A DNA stretch of 36,814 nucleotides, taken from positions 1 to 36,814 of the forward strand of contig JAUNBJ010000021.1 in NCBI GenBank assembly GCA_030535245.1, written 5' to 3'. The position numbers and the translations under genes are program-made. The notes under the pieces are model-generated. The model was not told the origin of the DNA. It saw nothing but the letters and a program-made list of their open reading frames with translations, and did no database searches. This stretch comes from Planctomycetia bacterium (GTDB lineage Bacteria; Planctomycetota; Planctomycetia; Pirellulales; Thermoguttaceae). Below are positions 17,101 through 24,660 of the stretch, in pieces. Within the stretch, counting starts at the first letter, position 1. Every line of letters begins with the position of its first letter.

Positions 17101-17282
17101 ACTGGTTGAGAAACCCCGCACTCTCCGCCGGAAGCACCGAATGCACCGCCTGCCAAATGCAAATGGAACATAATTCTACGAAACCGGTGCTCCACCCTGT
17201 CAAACTGCTGGCCCGCGCTTACGGACACATGTCCGAACTCGACGCCGTACTCCCCGCCGACCTCCATTTGCGCGAAACCTGA
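14103..17282 (+). CDS. FAD-linked oxidase/Fe-S/CCG-domain oxidoreductase (GlcD-GlcF-like fusion)
   Basis: 1059 residues, probably a D-2-hydroxyacid (lactate/glycolate-type) dehydrogenase. An FAD-binding PCMH domain (about 40-270; HPRGAGSSWAGGPLGEGIV) is followed by an FAD-oxidase C-terminal domain (to about 535, ending in FDPESVFQPGKLG), an acidic linker (about 540-615), and two 4Fe-4S motifs: Cys625, 628 and 631 with a distal CP, and Cys686, 689, 692 and 696. The C-terminal half carries CCG cysteine-rich domains with Cys974-Cys975 (SGCCGMGG) and a final CTAC motif. This layout is that of single-chain DLD/YdiJ-type enzymes that pass electrons to quinones or cytochromes. The ribosome-binding site is weak. 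Third-position bases shift from G-rich near the start to C-rich later. Confidence 0.88.
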   Translation: MLNPKQERLQDDLRGRIRGDVLADASYVQPYATDASIFEIRPLAVVFPKTTIDIVETVLYAQEHKIPIHPRGAGSSWAGGPLGEGIVLDLSRYMRRILAVENNVLKVQAGAQCSWLNDFLQPHGYQIGSTSRIADARTVGGLLAVDGYGSHWLSGGRPSDWLQSVEIVTATGAVLSFGCDEPIPTEIGDATSPKGEKNRILRELARLLRGNDELLRKSSPRHVIDRMGYRMNILRDNRMNAARLIAGSEGTLGVITTVTLKLQKIPPYRKSALLLFESMEKATDSIDPILAFPPDACDLIDRRCLHLAMERDVRFDVMFPPSTEAVLLLDFSEAKEYDLMNLMRNVSDTLVYQKELASSMISAWDETESAMFWKLGNTLLPTTKRIPGRPFRTALVEDVAVPPRKLRLFILKAQELLRRHDLPAALSAHAAAGQVCVQPLVDWNRQADVRRLLQFGHEYYALVQEMEGTIGAENGIGLSRAGWLPAFLGERAPLCRSIKRLFDPESVFQPGKLGDFTEKTSPFTDHVPFLRSEFHPQKNTAETSENVLENFSPEPPSNDKPDRSGILVKEKVREILGDLFDDSADAETETEEYAPEAENDNENLPLTRLGLNWDDSGMTEIAFRCSGCGDCRGMERTRRTCPLFRLSHQEYATPRAKINLIHGLLNGKLELSELGDDAFHDVITQCFQCHSCRTECPSEVDIPFLIRRAQEAWASARGHNLYESSMARLDRWVEQFYHFIGFTNIWFTHPFMRWIMEKTFGIARQRKLPTMEYHAFLDQISRHEETAPPELAFFQENPGLEIHGKVVYFLDTFANHFDTSLARATIEVFQQNHIPIIVPQHQTGSGISAVSMGRSGTVAKQVARNAAILADYVRQGYDVVATEPTATLAFRWEFPQTFPDNGDIALVAKHTFDVGEYLYKLHLLQLLEMPQKEIPIRVGYHAPCRLLALKIGTPFANLLRLIPGMEVEHAPSGCCGMGGTYGLRAANYSASLRIGRHLHHWLRNPALSAGSTECTACQMQMEHNSTKPVLHPVKLLARAYGHMSELDAVLPADLHLRET

Positions 17283-17468
17283 AACGCCCGACGCTAACAT
17301 TTGTGTACGCAACAGGTTGCTGGAAGATACGCATTTCGGGACGAATGGAAAATTTGAGAAATTTTGGAATTTTTCTATTTTTATCCTTGACATTGGGGCA
17401 AAGGGGACGTACAATGGGTGTAATTTGTTATAGATAGTGCTTTTTGGGGTGACAGGAAAGGTTTTGTA
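17283..17468 (+). promoter_or_regulatory. intergenic region and leader ahead of the DUF1559 gene
   Basis: No gene is visible in these 186 bp and no clear terminator follows the FAD gene. The region is AT-rich in its second half, where it holds the consensus promoter (17387-17415) and the ribosome-binding site AGGAAAG (17454-17460). Confidence 0.6.
17387..17415 (+). promoter_or_regulatory. consensus sigma-70-type promoter of the DUF1559 gene
   Basis: A perfect TTGACA (17387-17392) is followed after exactly 17 bp by TACAAT (17410-17415; five of six bases). The predicted transcript starts near 17422, about 47 nt ahead of ATG 17469. It is one of the strongest promoters in the window. Confidence 0.75.
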
Positions 17469-18507
17469 ATGTTCCATCAGTCTAATCGTGTGTTAAGATA
17501 CGTCGGGGGGGGGGATAGGAAGTCTGTGTAGCGGTTTTACGCTGGTAGAACTTCTGGTTGTCATTGCGATTATTGGAATGTTGGTCGGTCTTCTTTTGCC
17601 CGCCGTCCAACAGGCTCGTGAGGCGGCCCGCCAGATGCAGTGCAGCAACAATCTTCGGAATCTGGCGTTGGCATGTCTCAATCATGAAAGCGGTACGCGA
17701 AAAATGCCGTCGGGGGGATGGGCGCCGCACTGGGATGGCGACCCCGATTACGGCATGGGAGCCAATCAGCCCGGCTCGTGGTGCTACAGTATTTTGCCCT
17801 TTCTGGAGCAGAACGCACTCTATCAGCTGGGGGCGGATGGCCAGATGGGAAAGACCAGCGAACAGATTGCCGGAGCGGAAGAACGGGATTCGACGGCGGT
17901 AGGGATTTTCTACTGTCCTTCCCGACGTGCCACCAAGACGTATCCGATTCTTTCTGATAGTCAGTATCAGGCGAATAGCCAGTACACTTCGGGGGGCAGT
18001 TATGCCAAGACGGATTACGCCGCGAATTATGGGAGTGCTTTTGCCAATGGACAGGCACAAAGCTATACCCCCAATGCGGTGGGGAGTGTGGACGGCTATG
18101 CCTGGACGAAGGATAAAGAGGCCACAACCCCTGCCAATGGGGTGATTTTCAAACGGAGCGAAGTGACGCTGGGCGAAATTCGGGATGGCACCAGCAACAC
18201 GTATCTGATTGGTGAAAAATACATCCAGCCGGAACATTACGAAAACGGCAGTTTTATAGATAATAACTTCATTCTCTACCGGGGCGCGGACAACGATTGT
18301 CACGCCAGCACCTATCCGGGGCGAACCCCGCTTCAGGATCGTTCGATGGGGACGTACAACCACCGCTTTGGCAGTTGCCATGCAGGAGCGTTTGGCATGG
18401 CGTTTTGCGACGGCTCGGTACGACGGATTCCTTACAGTATTGAAGATGAAACGCATCAGAATCTGGGCAATCGCCGGGATATGAAGGTCGTTTCGATAGA
18501 TTTTTAA
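17469..18507 (+). CDS. DUF1559 prepilin-like protein, frameshifted at a G10 tract
   Basis: Planctomycete-type DUF1559 protein with a type IV prepilin N-terminus (GFTLVELLVVIAIIGMLVG) cleaved and methylated by prepilin peptidase, and a C-terminal H-x9-DG motif (CHAGAFGMAFCDGSVRR). ATG 17469 has AGGAAAG 8 nt upstream and reads MFHQSNRVLRYVGGG into a run of ten G (17505-17514). As written it then leaves the frame of GFTLVELL and stops at 17529. With nine G residues the frame joins perfectly and would give 345 residues. No ATG, GTG or TTG precedes the GFTLVELL segment in its own frame. Either a slipped homopolymer (phase variation), a sequencing error or a real mutation. Translation from ATG 17578 would lack the leader and is unlikely to be functional. 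Confidence 0.8.
17505..17514 (+). repeat. G10 homopolymer in the DUF1559 leader
   Basis: Ten consecutive G residues lie 36 nt after the ATG at 17469 and just before the prepilin leader. Loss of one G restores the frame. This is a typical slipped-strand site. Confidence 0.85.
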
Positions 18508-18571
18508 CAAGATTCCGTCAGGGCGGAGGGCGATTCCCCTTCCTTTCCCTGAAGGGGCGGGGGGTAGTTTC

Positions 18572-18591
18572 GGAGAGCAAGAGTGCTCTCC
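18572..18591 (+). repeat. perfect 8-bp hairpin between the DUF1559 and PEP-CTERM genes
   Basis: GGAGAGCA, loop AGAG, TGCTCTCC. It is preceded by a second inverted repeat, CCCCTT...AAGGGG (18536-18557), and a G6 run. No T run follows, so it is not a standard terminator; it may attenuate or stabilise the message between the two surface-protein genes. The 135-bp gap 18508-18642 holds no other gene. Confidence 0.6.
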
Positions 18592-18642
18592 CTCCAGTAC
18601 GGGAATCACATAACAGAACTCAAACAATCAGGAGACATGGAA

Positions 18643-21165
18643 ATGCGTATTTTCAAGATTTTCGCCAGTTGGACGATTCTCTGGCTGGCTCTCTGGTCGA
18701 GCAATTCCCTTTGGGCGGCCGGTTACATGTGAACGGGGGGGGATTCCGGGGCCAGCCTTACGGGAGGTACATGGACCGAAGCGGGGTATTGGACTGAACA
18801 ATGGTTTCTCGGATATACCGGTAATACAGGTACCATCAGCGCGACGCTTAATAATGGAGAAACGTTTGATACGACTACAAGCAGCAATGGTTCGTTCGCT
18901 TTATCGCGGCTGGCCAATTGCCAGTCCACATTGACGATGAATGGCAATGCGGTATTGAAAAACGGTACTAATTTTTGGATCGGATACACGCAAGGTTCCA
19001 GCGCGGCGACGTTGGATACTTCTACCGCCACGCTCATCATGAACGGTACCTCCTCCCTTTATTCCAATGGGCATCTCTGTCTCAACGGCCAAAATTACGG
19101 TCGTGGAACGCTGGAAATGTCTGGAGAATCCACCATCAGTGCGGGTTCCGTTTTCTTTAACAATGCAGAAACGGAGACGTATTCCACGATTACGATGAAA
19201 GACGATGCGTCCCTTGTAACGCGAGATTCTGGAAATCTGTATTTTCGGGGAAAGGAAGTATCGCTCACCATGTCCGACAATTCCAAAATTGTCACGGGCG
19301 GGACCGGTGCTACGGGAACTGTGTATTTTCAGGGAGGCAACCATACTCTGAGCCTCTCGGATAACGCGAGTATTTCCTCTTTCGATGTGATTGCTACAAA
19401 TGTGACTGAGGGTAGTGTTACCACCCTTAAGACGAACGTGATAAACATCACGGGCGGTACGATCAAGGCGGCTCATGACATGCTCATCCAGAATCAGAAA
19501 TCGACCATTACCCTCAATAATACGAAGGTAGAGCTTGGGATGAATTTCCGCCTCCGACAGACGGACAAGACCTCCTCTTTCACTATGAATGGTACCAGTT
19601 CGCTCACCTCGGCAGGGACTTTGGAAATTGGAAACTGGGACGATACGGGAGGATCGCTCATCCTGAACGATCAATCCAAATTGACGGCCAATGTGGGTAC
19701 CTATAATGGTTCCACCTTTAATACCACCTATTTTGCGAACAACGCGAACTCCTCAGCCACCGTGCAATTAAACGACTCGTCGGAAATGATTCTGAACACC
19801 AATTTTTCGATGTCGAATAATACCAATGCGGTTTCGAGTCTGGAATTGACTGGGGATTCCAAAATGGTCGTAGCACATGTGAGTGGGCAGACGGTGATGA
19901 TTTCCTCAGGAACGAATTCCTCAGCAACCATTACCCTGAAAGACAATGCCACGTTGGTGTTCAGTAATGGTGGGAATTCTGGTTCACGCCAACGTTTCAG
20001 CAATGGTGTCGGTTCCACCGCGACGTTGGATGTTCAGGGGGGAAAGCTCGTGTTTTATGGTGGCACATGCTTTGGGGAACATAACATAGCAACAACTTCC
20101 ACCGAAGGAAGTACCACGGTCAATCTCTCCGGCGGCTCCATGACGGCGTACGGATTGATCGTCGGTTCCCGCATTTCCACCGATTTTACCCTTTCCAATA
20201 CGGGGGTGCTGAATGTCTGGAACAAGATGGTTATGCAGTTTTATGATGTGATGGAGAATTCCGCCATCGTCAACCAGGAAGGTGGAACGGCCAATATCTG
20301 GGGTTCATCCAGCGCAGCAACCATGTGGTCAGGCGGAGCGGGAATCGTTTTTGGACAACAGGCGACGGCGACCCGCAAACCAGGAACATGGACGATTTCC
20401 GGGGGTGATTTGAACACCTGCAATATCTCCCTCTACACGAAGTATACGCCCGCATCCCACGACGCAGACGATTCTCTTTTGGTGATCAAGGGGGGAAATG
20501 TCAACCTTGTGGCGCAAACAGGGATTGCCAACGGTACCCTGGCCGTTCCCACCACCATGACCGGCGGAACACTCAACGCTGCCAGGATTGTTGCGAAAGA
20601 TGTCATGTACAACGATACGTTTTTGCAGCAGGGTGGCGTGCTTTCTCCCGATGGCGGGACGGCTGTTACCCCTTCGACGTATGCCAATACCGGAACCGGA
20701 AAAGAGGCGTACGAAATCGCAGAATTGATGGGTTTCACCGAAGGAACGGAAAGTGCCACCACGTTGATCGACGGGAATTATGAAATCACGTCGCTCGATT
20801 CTAACGTTTCCAGAGCGGAAATCCGGCTGGATCAGGATGCGGCGGGAAATTACGACCTGATCGACATCACCGGGAGCATGAATATTGGCGACGATGTGCT
20901 GCTGTCGATCTACCTTGCGGGAGATTCGCTGTCAGGGAGTCCCACGCTGATTACCGCCGACGGTGGAATTACCGGTGTTTTTGCCGAATTGCAAGTTTTT
21001 AACAATCTGGGCAATCTGCTGGAAATGGATGTTCGTAACCTGATTTACGATGGCAACACGATTGTTTTAGCAAACCTTCCTGAACCGGCGACGTGGGGAA
21101 TGCTCCTGTTGGGAATCTTCTTCCTGGCGGGGAGAAAAGGGTTTTCGGGAAGAAAAAAGTCCTAA
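18643..21165 (+). pseudogene. PEP-CTERM beta-helix-like surface protein with one in-frame TGA
   Basis: From ATG 18643 (AGGAG 8 nt upstream) the frame encodes a signal peptide (MRIFKIFASWTILWLALWSS, ending SLWAA), then GYM, a TGA at codon 30 (18730-18732), and continues open to 21165, about 840 codons in all. The codons after the TGA read TGGDSG; W-TGG is usual at this point in such proteins, so TGA probably replaces TGG. The body is Thr/Ser/Asn/Gly-rich with repeated short strands (STLTMNGNAVL, STITLNNTKV, ATITLKDNATL), like autotransporter-type beta-helices. The C-terminus is a PEP-CTERM sorting signal (PEPATWGMLLLGIFFLAG, then basic residues). It is an exported surface protein if read through or if the stop is an error. 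TGA is the stop of many other genes here, so recoding is unlikely. Confidence 0.8.
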
Positions 21166-21337
21166 CCGGCCCAGGAATTTCCAGGGGAACGGGCGTGCGT
21201 TACCTCCAAAATGCGGTCGCATGCCCGAACCCATCACCTAAAACTTTTTACATGGCTACAGGGCTTATAACGATGGTGCAGATCTGTTGTCTGACGTGAA
21301 TGCTGTTGAATTGGGCCCCGTTGGAGCATGGGAGGGT
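21166..21337. other. intergenic region with a possible gene remnant
   Basis: The region lies between the convergent PEP-CTERM and glycosyltransferase genes. No intact gene is visible. One + frame from 21242 reads NFLHGYRAYNDGADLLSDVN, then AVELGPVGAWEGSPNRIG, into the 3' end of the glycosyltransferase gene. This is faintly like a piece of a formylglycine-generating-enzyme (SUMF) domain, and a stop codon lies directly upstream. Treat as an unproven remnant. Confidence 0.3.
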
Positions 21338-22648
21338 TCACCAAATCGAATCGGGAGGTGATGAAACCTGCGAGTGCTGCTCTCCCTTCTCCGGTGCCGG
21401 AGGGGAAACGTAGGGGTGGTAGTTCAGCCGTTTTATGGAGACATGCTTCGCCATACGGATCGAATATTCAATGCCACGCCAGAAAATCGTCCGTGTTCGA
21501 TACGTCTGGAACATGCCCAGAGAAAAGGAGGCCACGGTCAGCGGAACGCTTATCAAAAATAGCAGCATATCCCGAACCCTTTTCCGACGCAATCGGGGCT
21601 GGAAAACCTGGATGTTTTTCGACGCGATCTGTTCCAGTCGGATCGTCATTCCAAAGGTTGCTCCCCAGAAAAAGAGGAGTCCGCTCAGAATCCAGAGAAA
21701 CGCCTCCCTGTTTTCCGCAACCCAGGAGATCCAAAGCAGGTAAAACGTGGCGGCGTGAATCAGGACGAGAAAAAGCGTCATGGCAACCATCCGAAGCCAT
21801 ATTGTCGGGGAGTAAAGTCGAATCCAGAGCATTTGCCTGGCAGCCCAGCGGTGGGCAAGCGACAACGTGCAGTTTTCCTGACAGACCATCAGATTGGACG
21901 GAACGAAACCGATTTTGCAACCATGAACACGCGCTAAATGCGTTGTGACGGTATCTTCCACCACCGTCTGTTTCCATACGCCAATCAGGTCGAGTTTTTT
22001 CAGCGTACTCCGACGCACGGCAAACGAGCCGCCCCAGACAATCCCGTTGAGATAGACGTGGACATACGACGCCAGATTCCAGACATACCGAACCCACGCT
22101 CCCAAAGAGAGCGAAACGGGATCAAACCAGCGATAACCGGTCGTAAACTCGACGCGTTCGTCGGCAAAAGGGGCCACAAGTTCTCGTAGCCAATGAGGAT
22201 GCGGAATCACGTCCCCATCTATAAAAGCCACGATCTCGAAGGAATCGTCCAGGGATTCCAGCACTTGCGCAAGGCAGGCACATTTCAGAGAACAACCGGT
22301 TGGATATTCTCTGAGCGTTTGGATGTGAAGCGGAAAATCGGGATGTTCCTCACGAACCTTGCGAAGGATCGGCATGGCGGAGTCCTCCTCGCTGTCGGTG
22401 GCGACGAAAAATTCAAAACGGGGATATTCTTGCTGGAGAACCCCTTCCAACGACTTACGGAGCCAGGGATCCGCCCCCCGCAACGAAAGCAAAACCGCCA
22501 CCTTGGGCGGGCACGACGGCATTGGATTGTTTTGAGAAAATCGACGTCCTTTTTTGCATACTCCGGCAAAGATTTCCAACAAAAAGATGGAAAAAAGTGT
22601 GAAAAGAACGTAACCGCAGAAAATACCAAAACTGAAGCCCGTCAACAT
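21338..22648 (-). CDS. membrane glycosyltransferase, family 2/21-like
   Basis: 436 residues: an N-terminal membrane helix (about 8-28), a cytoplasmic GT-A domain and several C-terminal membrane helices (about 284-302, 310-332 and 352-375). Catalytic landmarks are TDSEEDSA (84-91), FIDGDVIPHP with the DxD at 144-146, VVED (229-232) and RQMLW (271-275), matching the D1-D2-D3-(Q/R)xxRW arrangement of ceramide-glucosyltransferase-like (GT21) enzymes except that the final motif is RQMLW. It probably glycosylates a lipid or starts/extends a surface glycan. AAGGAAAG precedes ATG 22648. The last 25 residues (Pro/Ser-rich, SPPAPEKGEQ) are encoded by GC-rich repeat-like DNA and may be an acquired tail. 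Confidence 0.8.
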   Translation of the reverse strand: MLTGFSFGIFCGYVLFTLFSIFLLEIFAGVCKKGRRFSQNNPMPSCPPKVAVLLSLRGADPWLRKSLEGVLQQEYPRFEFFVATDSEEDSAMPILRKVREEHPDFPLHIQTLREYPTGCSLKCACLAQVLESLDDSFEIVAFIDGDVIPHPHWLRELVAPFADERVEFTTGYRWFDPVSLSLGAWVRYVWNLASYVHVYLNGIVWGGSFAVRRSTLKKLDLIGVWKQTVVEDTVTTHLARVHGCKIGFVPSNLMVCQENCTLSLAHRWAARQMLWIRLYSPTIWLRMVAMTLFLVLIHAATFYLLWISWVAENREAFLWILSGLLFFWGATFGMTIRLEQIASKNIQVFQPRLRRKRVRDMLLFLISVPLTVASFSLGMFQTYRTRTIFWRGIEYSIRMAKHVSIKRLNYHPYVSPPAPEKGEQHSQVSSPPDSIW

Positions 22649-22706
22649 ATTACTTTCCTTAAAAGGTTAAAGTTCAATTCGTATTCGTATACTCCATTTT
22701 TGGGGG

Positions 22707-23648
22707 TTATTTTCTCGCGAAAATGATGATTCCGTTGTCTTCAAAATTTTTGTAAGGGGGGTAACGCTTTTGCAATTCCTCCCTGTATTTCAAAGAAAGA
22801 TACATAGGCCACCAACTCCGAATTTCCACCGAAGCAAAAGAAGATTCCTGAAAAATTTGAACATAATCTTCATAAAATAACCGATTGATAAAATCGGAAT
22901 GATACGTCTGACGACAGATTTCATCGATCGTTTCGGGAGAGTATCGAGCGGCCAACAGCTTGCGTAAATCCTCCTCCGAAATCCGCAAGTGTGCATGTTT
23001 TGGCACGCCATTTTTCGGAATTCCGTTGAAATTCAGTTTGGAATCCTGCCCACCGATCCAAAAGTGATTTCCCAAAGCCCCGGACCATATCGGCGCAAAA
23101 CAGGCGTAAAAAGTTCCACCCGGCTTGAGAGCCTGGTAAATTTTGTCGATGGACTCTGGCAGATGGTTGATATGTTCCATGGCACATATGGACACGACCA
23201 TATCGAATTTTTCGCGAAAACAATCGGGCAAATCTTCTGCAACTCCGTTGAAAATCGCATGTTTTTTTCCAAGAAGTTCCGGTGTTGCGTCTTGAAGCGA
23301 GTAAATATTTTCCACGGAATGAATAACCGTATCTTTTCGTTCGAGAAAACTGCTCACTCCTTCGCGCCACCATTCCAGATAATCCAGACAAATCCACCGT
23401 TTCGCCTTGAACTTCCCAAAAATCAGTGCCTCTGGCAAATTGCTACCGCCTATTTCCAATACGGACTTCCCCTTCAGTGTTGAAAAGAGATATAACGGCA
23501 TAAAAAGGGCTATGTTGTAGAAAAAGAGATGATAACGTTTGGCAAAGTAAAGGAAGGAAAAAATACAGACAGGAAATCGCAGCGCAGGCCGAGCGAACAA
23601 AAGAAAACTTTTTATTACGTTGCGGTAAAACTTTATAATGGACAACAT
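22707..23648 (-). CDS. class I SAM-dependent methyltransferase (glycan cluster)
   Basis: 313 residues. A hydrophobic N-terminus (about 12-55, rich in Phe/Leu) could attach it to the membrane. The methyltransferase core follows: motif I VLEIGGSN (63-70), acidic residue region RWICLDYLEWWREG, and the post-I/motif II segment FDMVVSICAMEHINHLPESI. The acceptor is unknown; proteins of this type sit in polysaccharide clusters and modify sugars or lipid carriers. AGAGGAG lies about 7 nt upstream of ATG 23648. It lies 28 nt downstream of the other methyltransferase and 58 nt upstream of the glycosyltransferase on the same strand, so one transcript is likely. AT-richer than most of the window. Confidence 0.8.
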   Translation of the reverse strand: MLSIIKFYRNVIKSFLLFARPALRFPVCIFSFLYFAKRYHLFFYNIALFMPLYLFSTLKGKSVLEIGGSNLPEALIFGKFKAKRWICLDYLEWWREGVSSFLERKDTVIHSVENIYSLQDATPELLGKKHAIFNGVAEDLPDCFREKFDMVVSICAMEHINHLPESIDKIYQALKPGGTFYACFAPIWSGALGNHFWIGGQDSKLNFNGIPKNGVPKHAHLRISEEDLRKLLAARYSPETIDEICRQTYHSDFINRLFYEDYVQIFQESSFASVEIRSWWPMYLSLKYREELQKRYPPYKNFEDNGIIIFARK

Positions 23649-23676
23649 AGAAGTCTCCTCTGGCGAAATGGAATTT

Positions 23677-24660
23677 TTACTTTTTCCTCAAAATCATCAG
23701 GTCCCAATCCCCAACTCCCAAAGCGTCGGCAAGCCGCATGGGTAAGGCGAATACGCGACTCTTTAACAAAAAGAGGTAAAAAAGAACGTCAAGCCGTTTT
23801 TGGTCTTCCTCAATGACATCCCCATTTTTTCCTCGAAGAAAAGCGTCATTCGAACGGCGCTTCCCAGGAGCGTGTGGGGTCACAAATAACGCCCAATTCG
23901 CGCACAAAATTGCCGATTGCGTCGCGGAAACCATCTTTTCGACAACAAAACCCGTCTTTTCAGCAAGCAGATGCAATGATTTTTTAGTAAAAAATTGTCG
24001 ATGGAACGGCAGGTGCCATCCACTCCAAGCATTCCCGAAACAATAGCGACTTAAACTGCAAGGACTCGGGCTGACCATGACCAGTCGCCCTCCTCCAGAA
24101 TCGGATGAATCGGGTGATTTAAGAACTTTGGCAACGTCCCTAATCGTCGCCACGGGATCCACGAGATGTTCCAGTACGTGATCCATGGTGACATAATCGA
24201 AATAATTACGTTCATAATCATCTGAGTTGAAAAGACCAATCTTAACCCGGAAACCATGACGCTCCGCGATTTTTCTTGTATTTTCGTCCGCATCACAACC
24301 GTACGCTTCGCAACCTCGATTTTGGTGATACCCCAGAGTTTCACAATACCCACAGCCAATGTCAAGTACGCGAACATTGCGAGGAACATGGTAATACGCC
24401 CCACCTGATTCGCCATCGAGCCATGATAAAAACCAATTTTTTCTGCGATAAGGCTGGTAATTTTCGACGTCCAAATCCCCTCGCTTATAGTAGTTGGTAT
24501 ACATATCCGTTAATTCTTCGGGAGATAACGTATCCCCCGCGAATAAATGCTTGCAATGCCGGCATTGATACATTTGAGCAGGTTTCGGATAACCGTAGGT
24601 ATGGTCATACCCCTCGAAAACGAATTTTGTGTCATGTGACTCACAAATAGGACAAAGCAA
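23677..24660 (-). CDS. zinc-ribbon class I methyltransferase (Methyltransf_23-like)
   Basis: 327 residues with an N-terminal zinc ribbon (Cys3, Cys6, Cys33, Cys36: CPIC...CRHC) followed by a Rossmann methyltransferase: motif I VLDIGCGYCETLG (98-110), GCDADENTRKIAERHG, and FDYVTMDHVLEHLVDP. The His-Glu-His-type HVLEH is usual in this group, which acts on sugars in O-antigen and exopolysaccharide loci. It is first in the three-gene cluster. The start is TTG (24658-24660), with GGGGAG 6 nt upstream, and MLCPIC fits the family N-terminus. The probable promoter lies about 170 nt upstream and contains a G11 tract. Confidence 0.82.
   Translation of the reverse strand: MLCPICESHDTKFVFEGYDHTYGYPKPAQMYQCRHCKHLFAGDTLSPEELTDMYTNYYKRGDLDVENYQPYRRKNWFLSWLDGESGGAYYHVPRNVRVLDIGCGYCETLGYHQNRGCEAYGCDADENTRKIAERHGFRVKIGLFNSDDYERNYFDYVTMDHVLEHLVDPVATIRDVAKVLKSPDSSDSGGGRLVMVSPSPCSLSRYCFGNAWSGWHLPFHRQFFTKKSLHLLAEKTGFVVEKMVSATQSAILCANWALFVTPHAPGKRRSNDAFLRGKNGDVIEEDQKRLDVLFYLFLLKSRVFALPMRLADALGVGDWDLMILRKK

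Noticed and set aside
15366..17477. 703-codon open frame on the - strand
   Set aside because: It lies antisense to the FAD/Fe-S gene, whose motifs are clear; the frame has biased Gly/Val/Phe composition and no recognisable domain or ribosome-binding site. GC-rich codon bias explains it.
17482..18627. 381-codon - strand frame opposite the DUF1559 gene
   Set aside because: Shadow of a gene with clear prepilin and H-x9-DG motifs; no domain of its own.
18730..18732. Selenocysteine or recoded TGA in the PEP-CTERM gene
   Set aside because: The protein family has no selenocysteine site, no SECIS-like hairpin was seen right after the codon, and TGA ends many other genes here.
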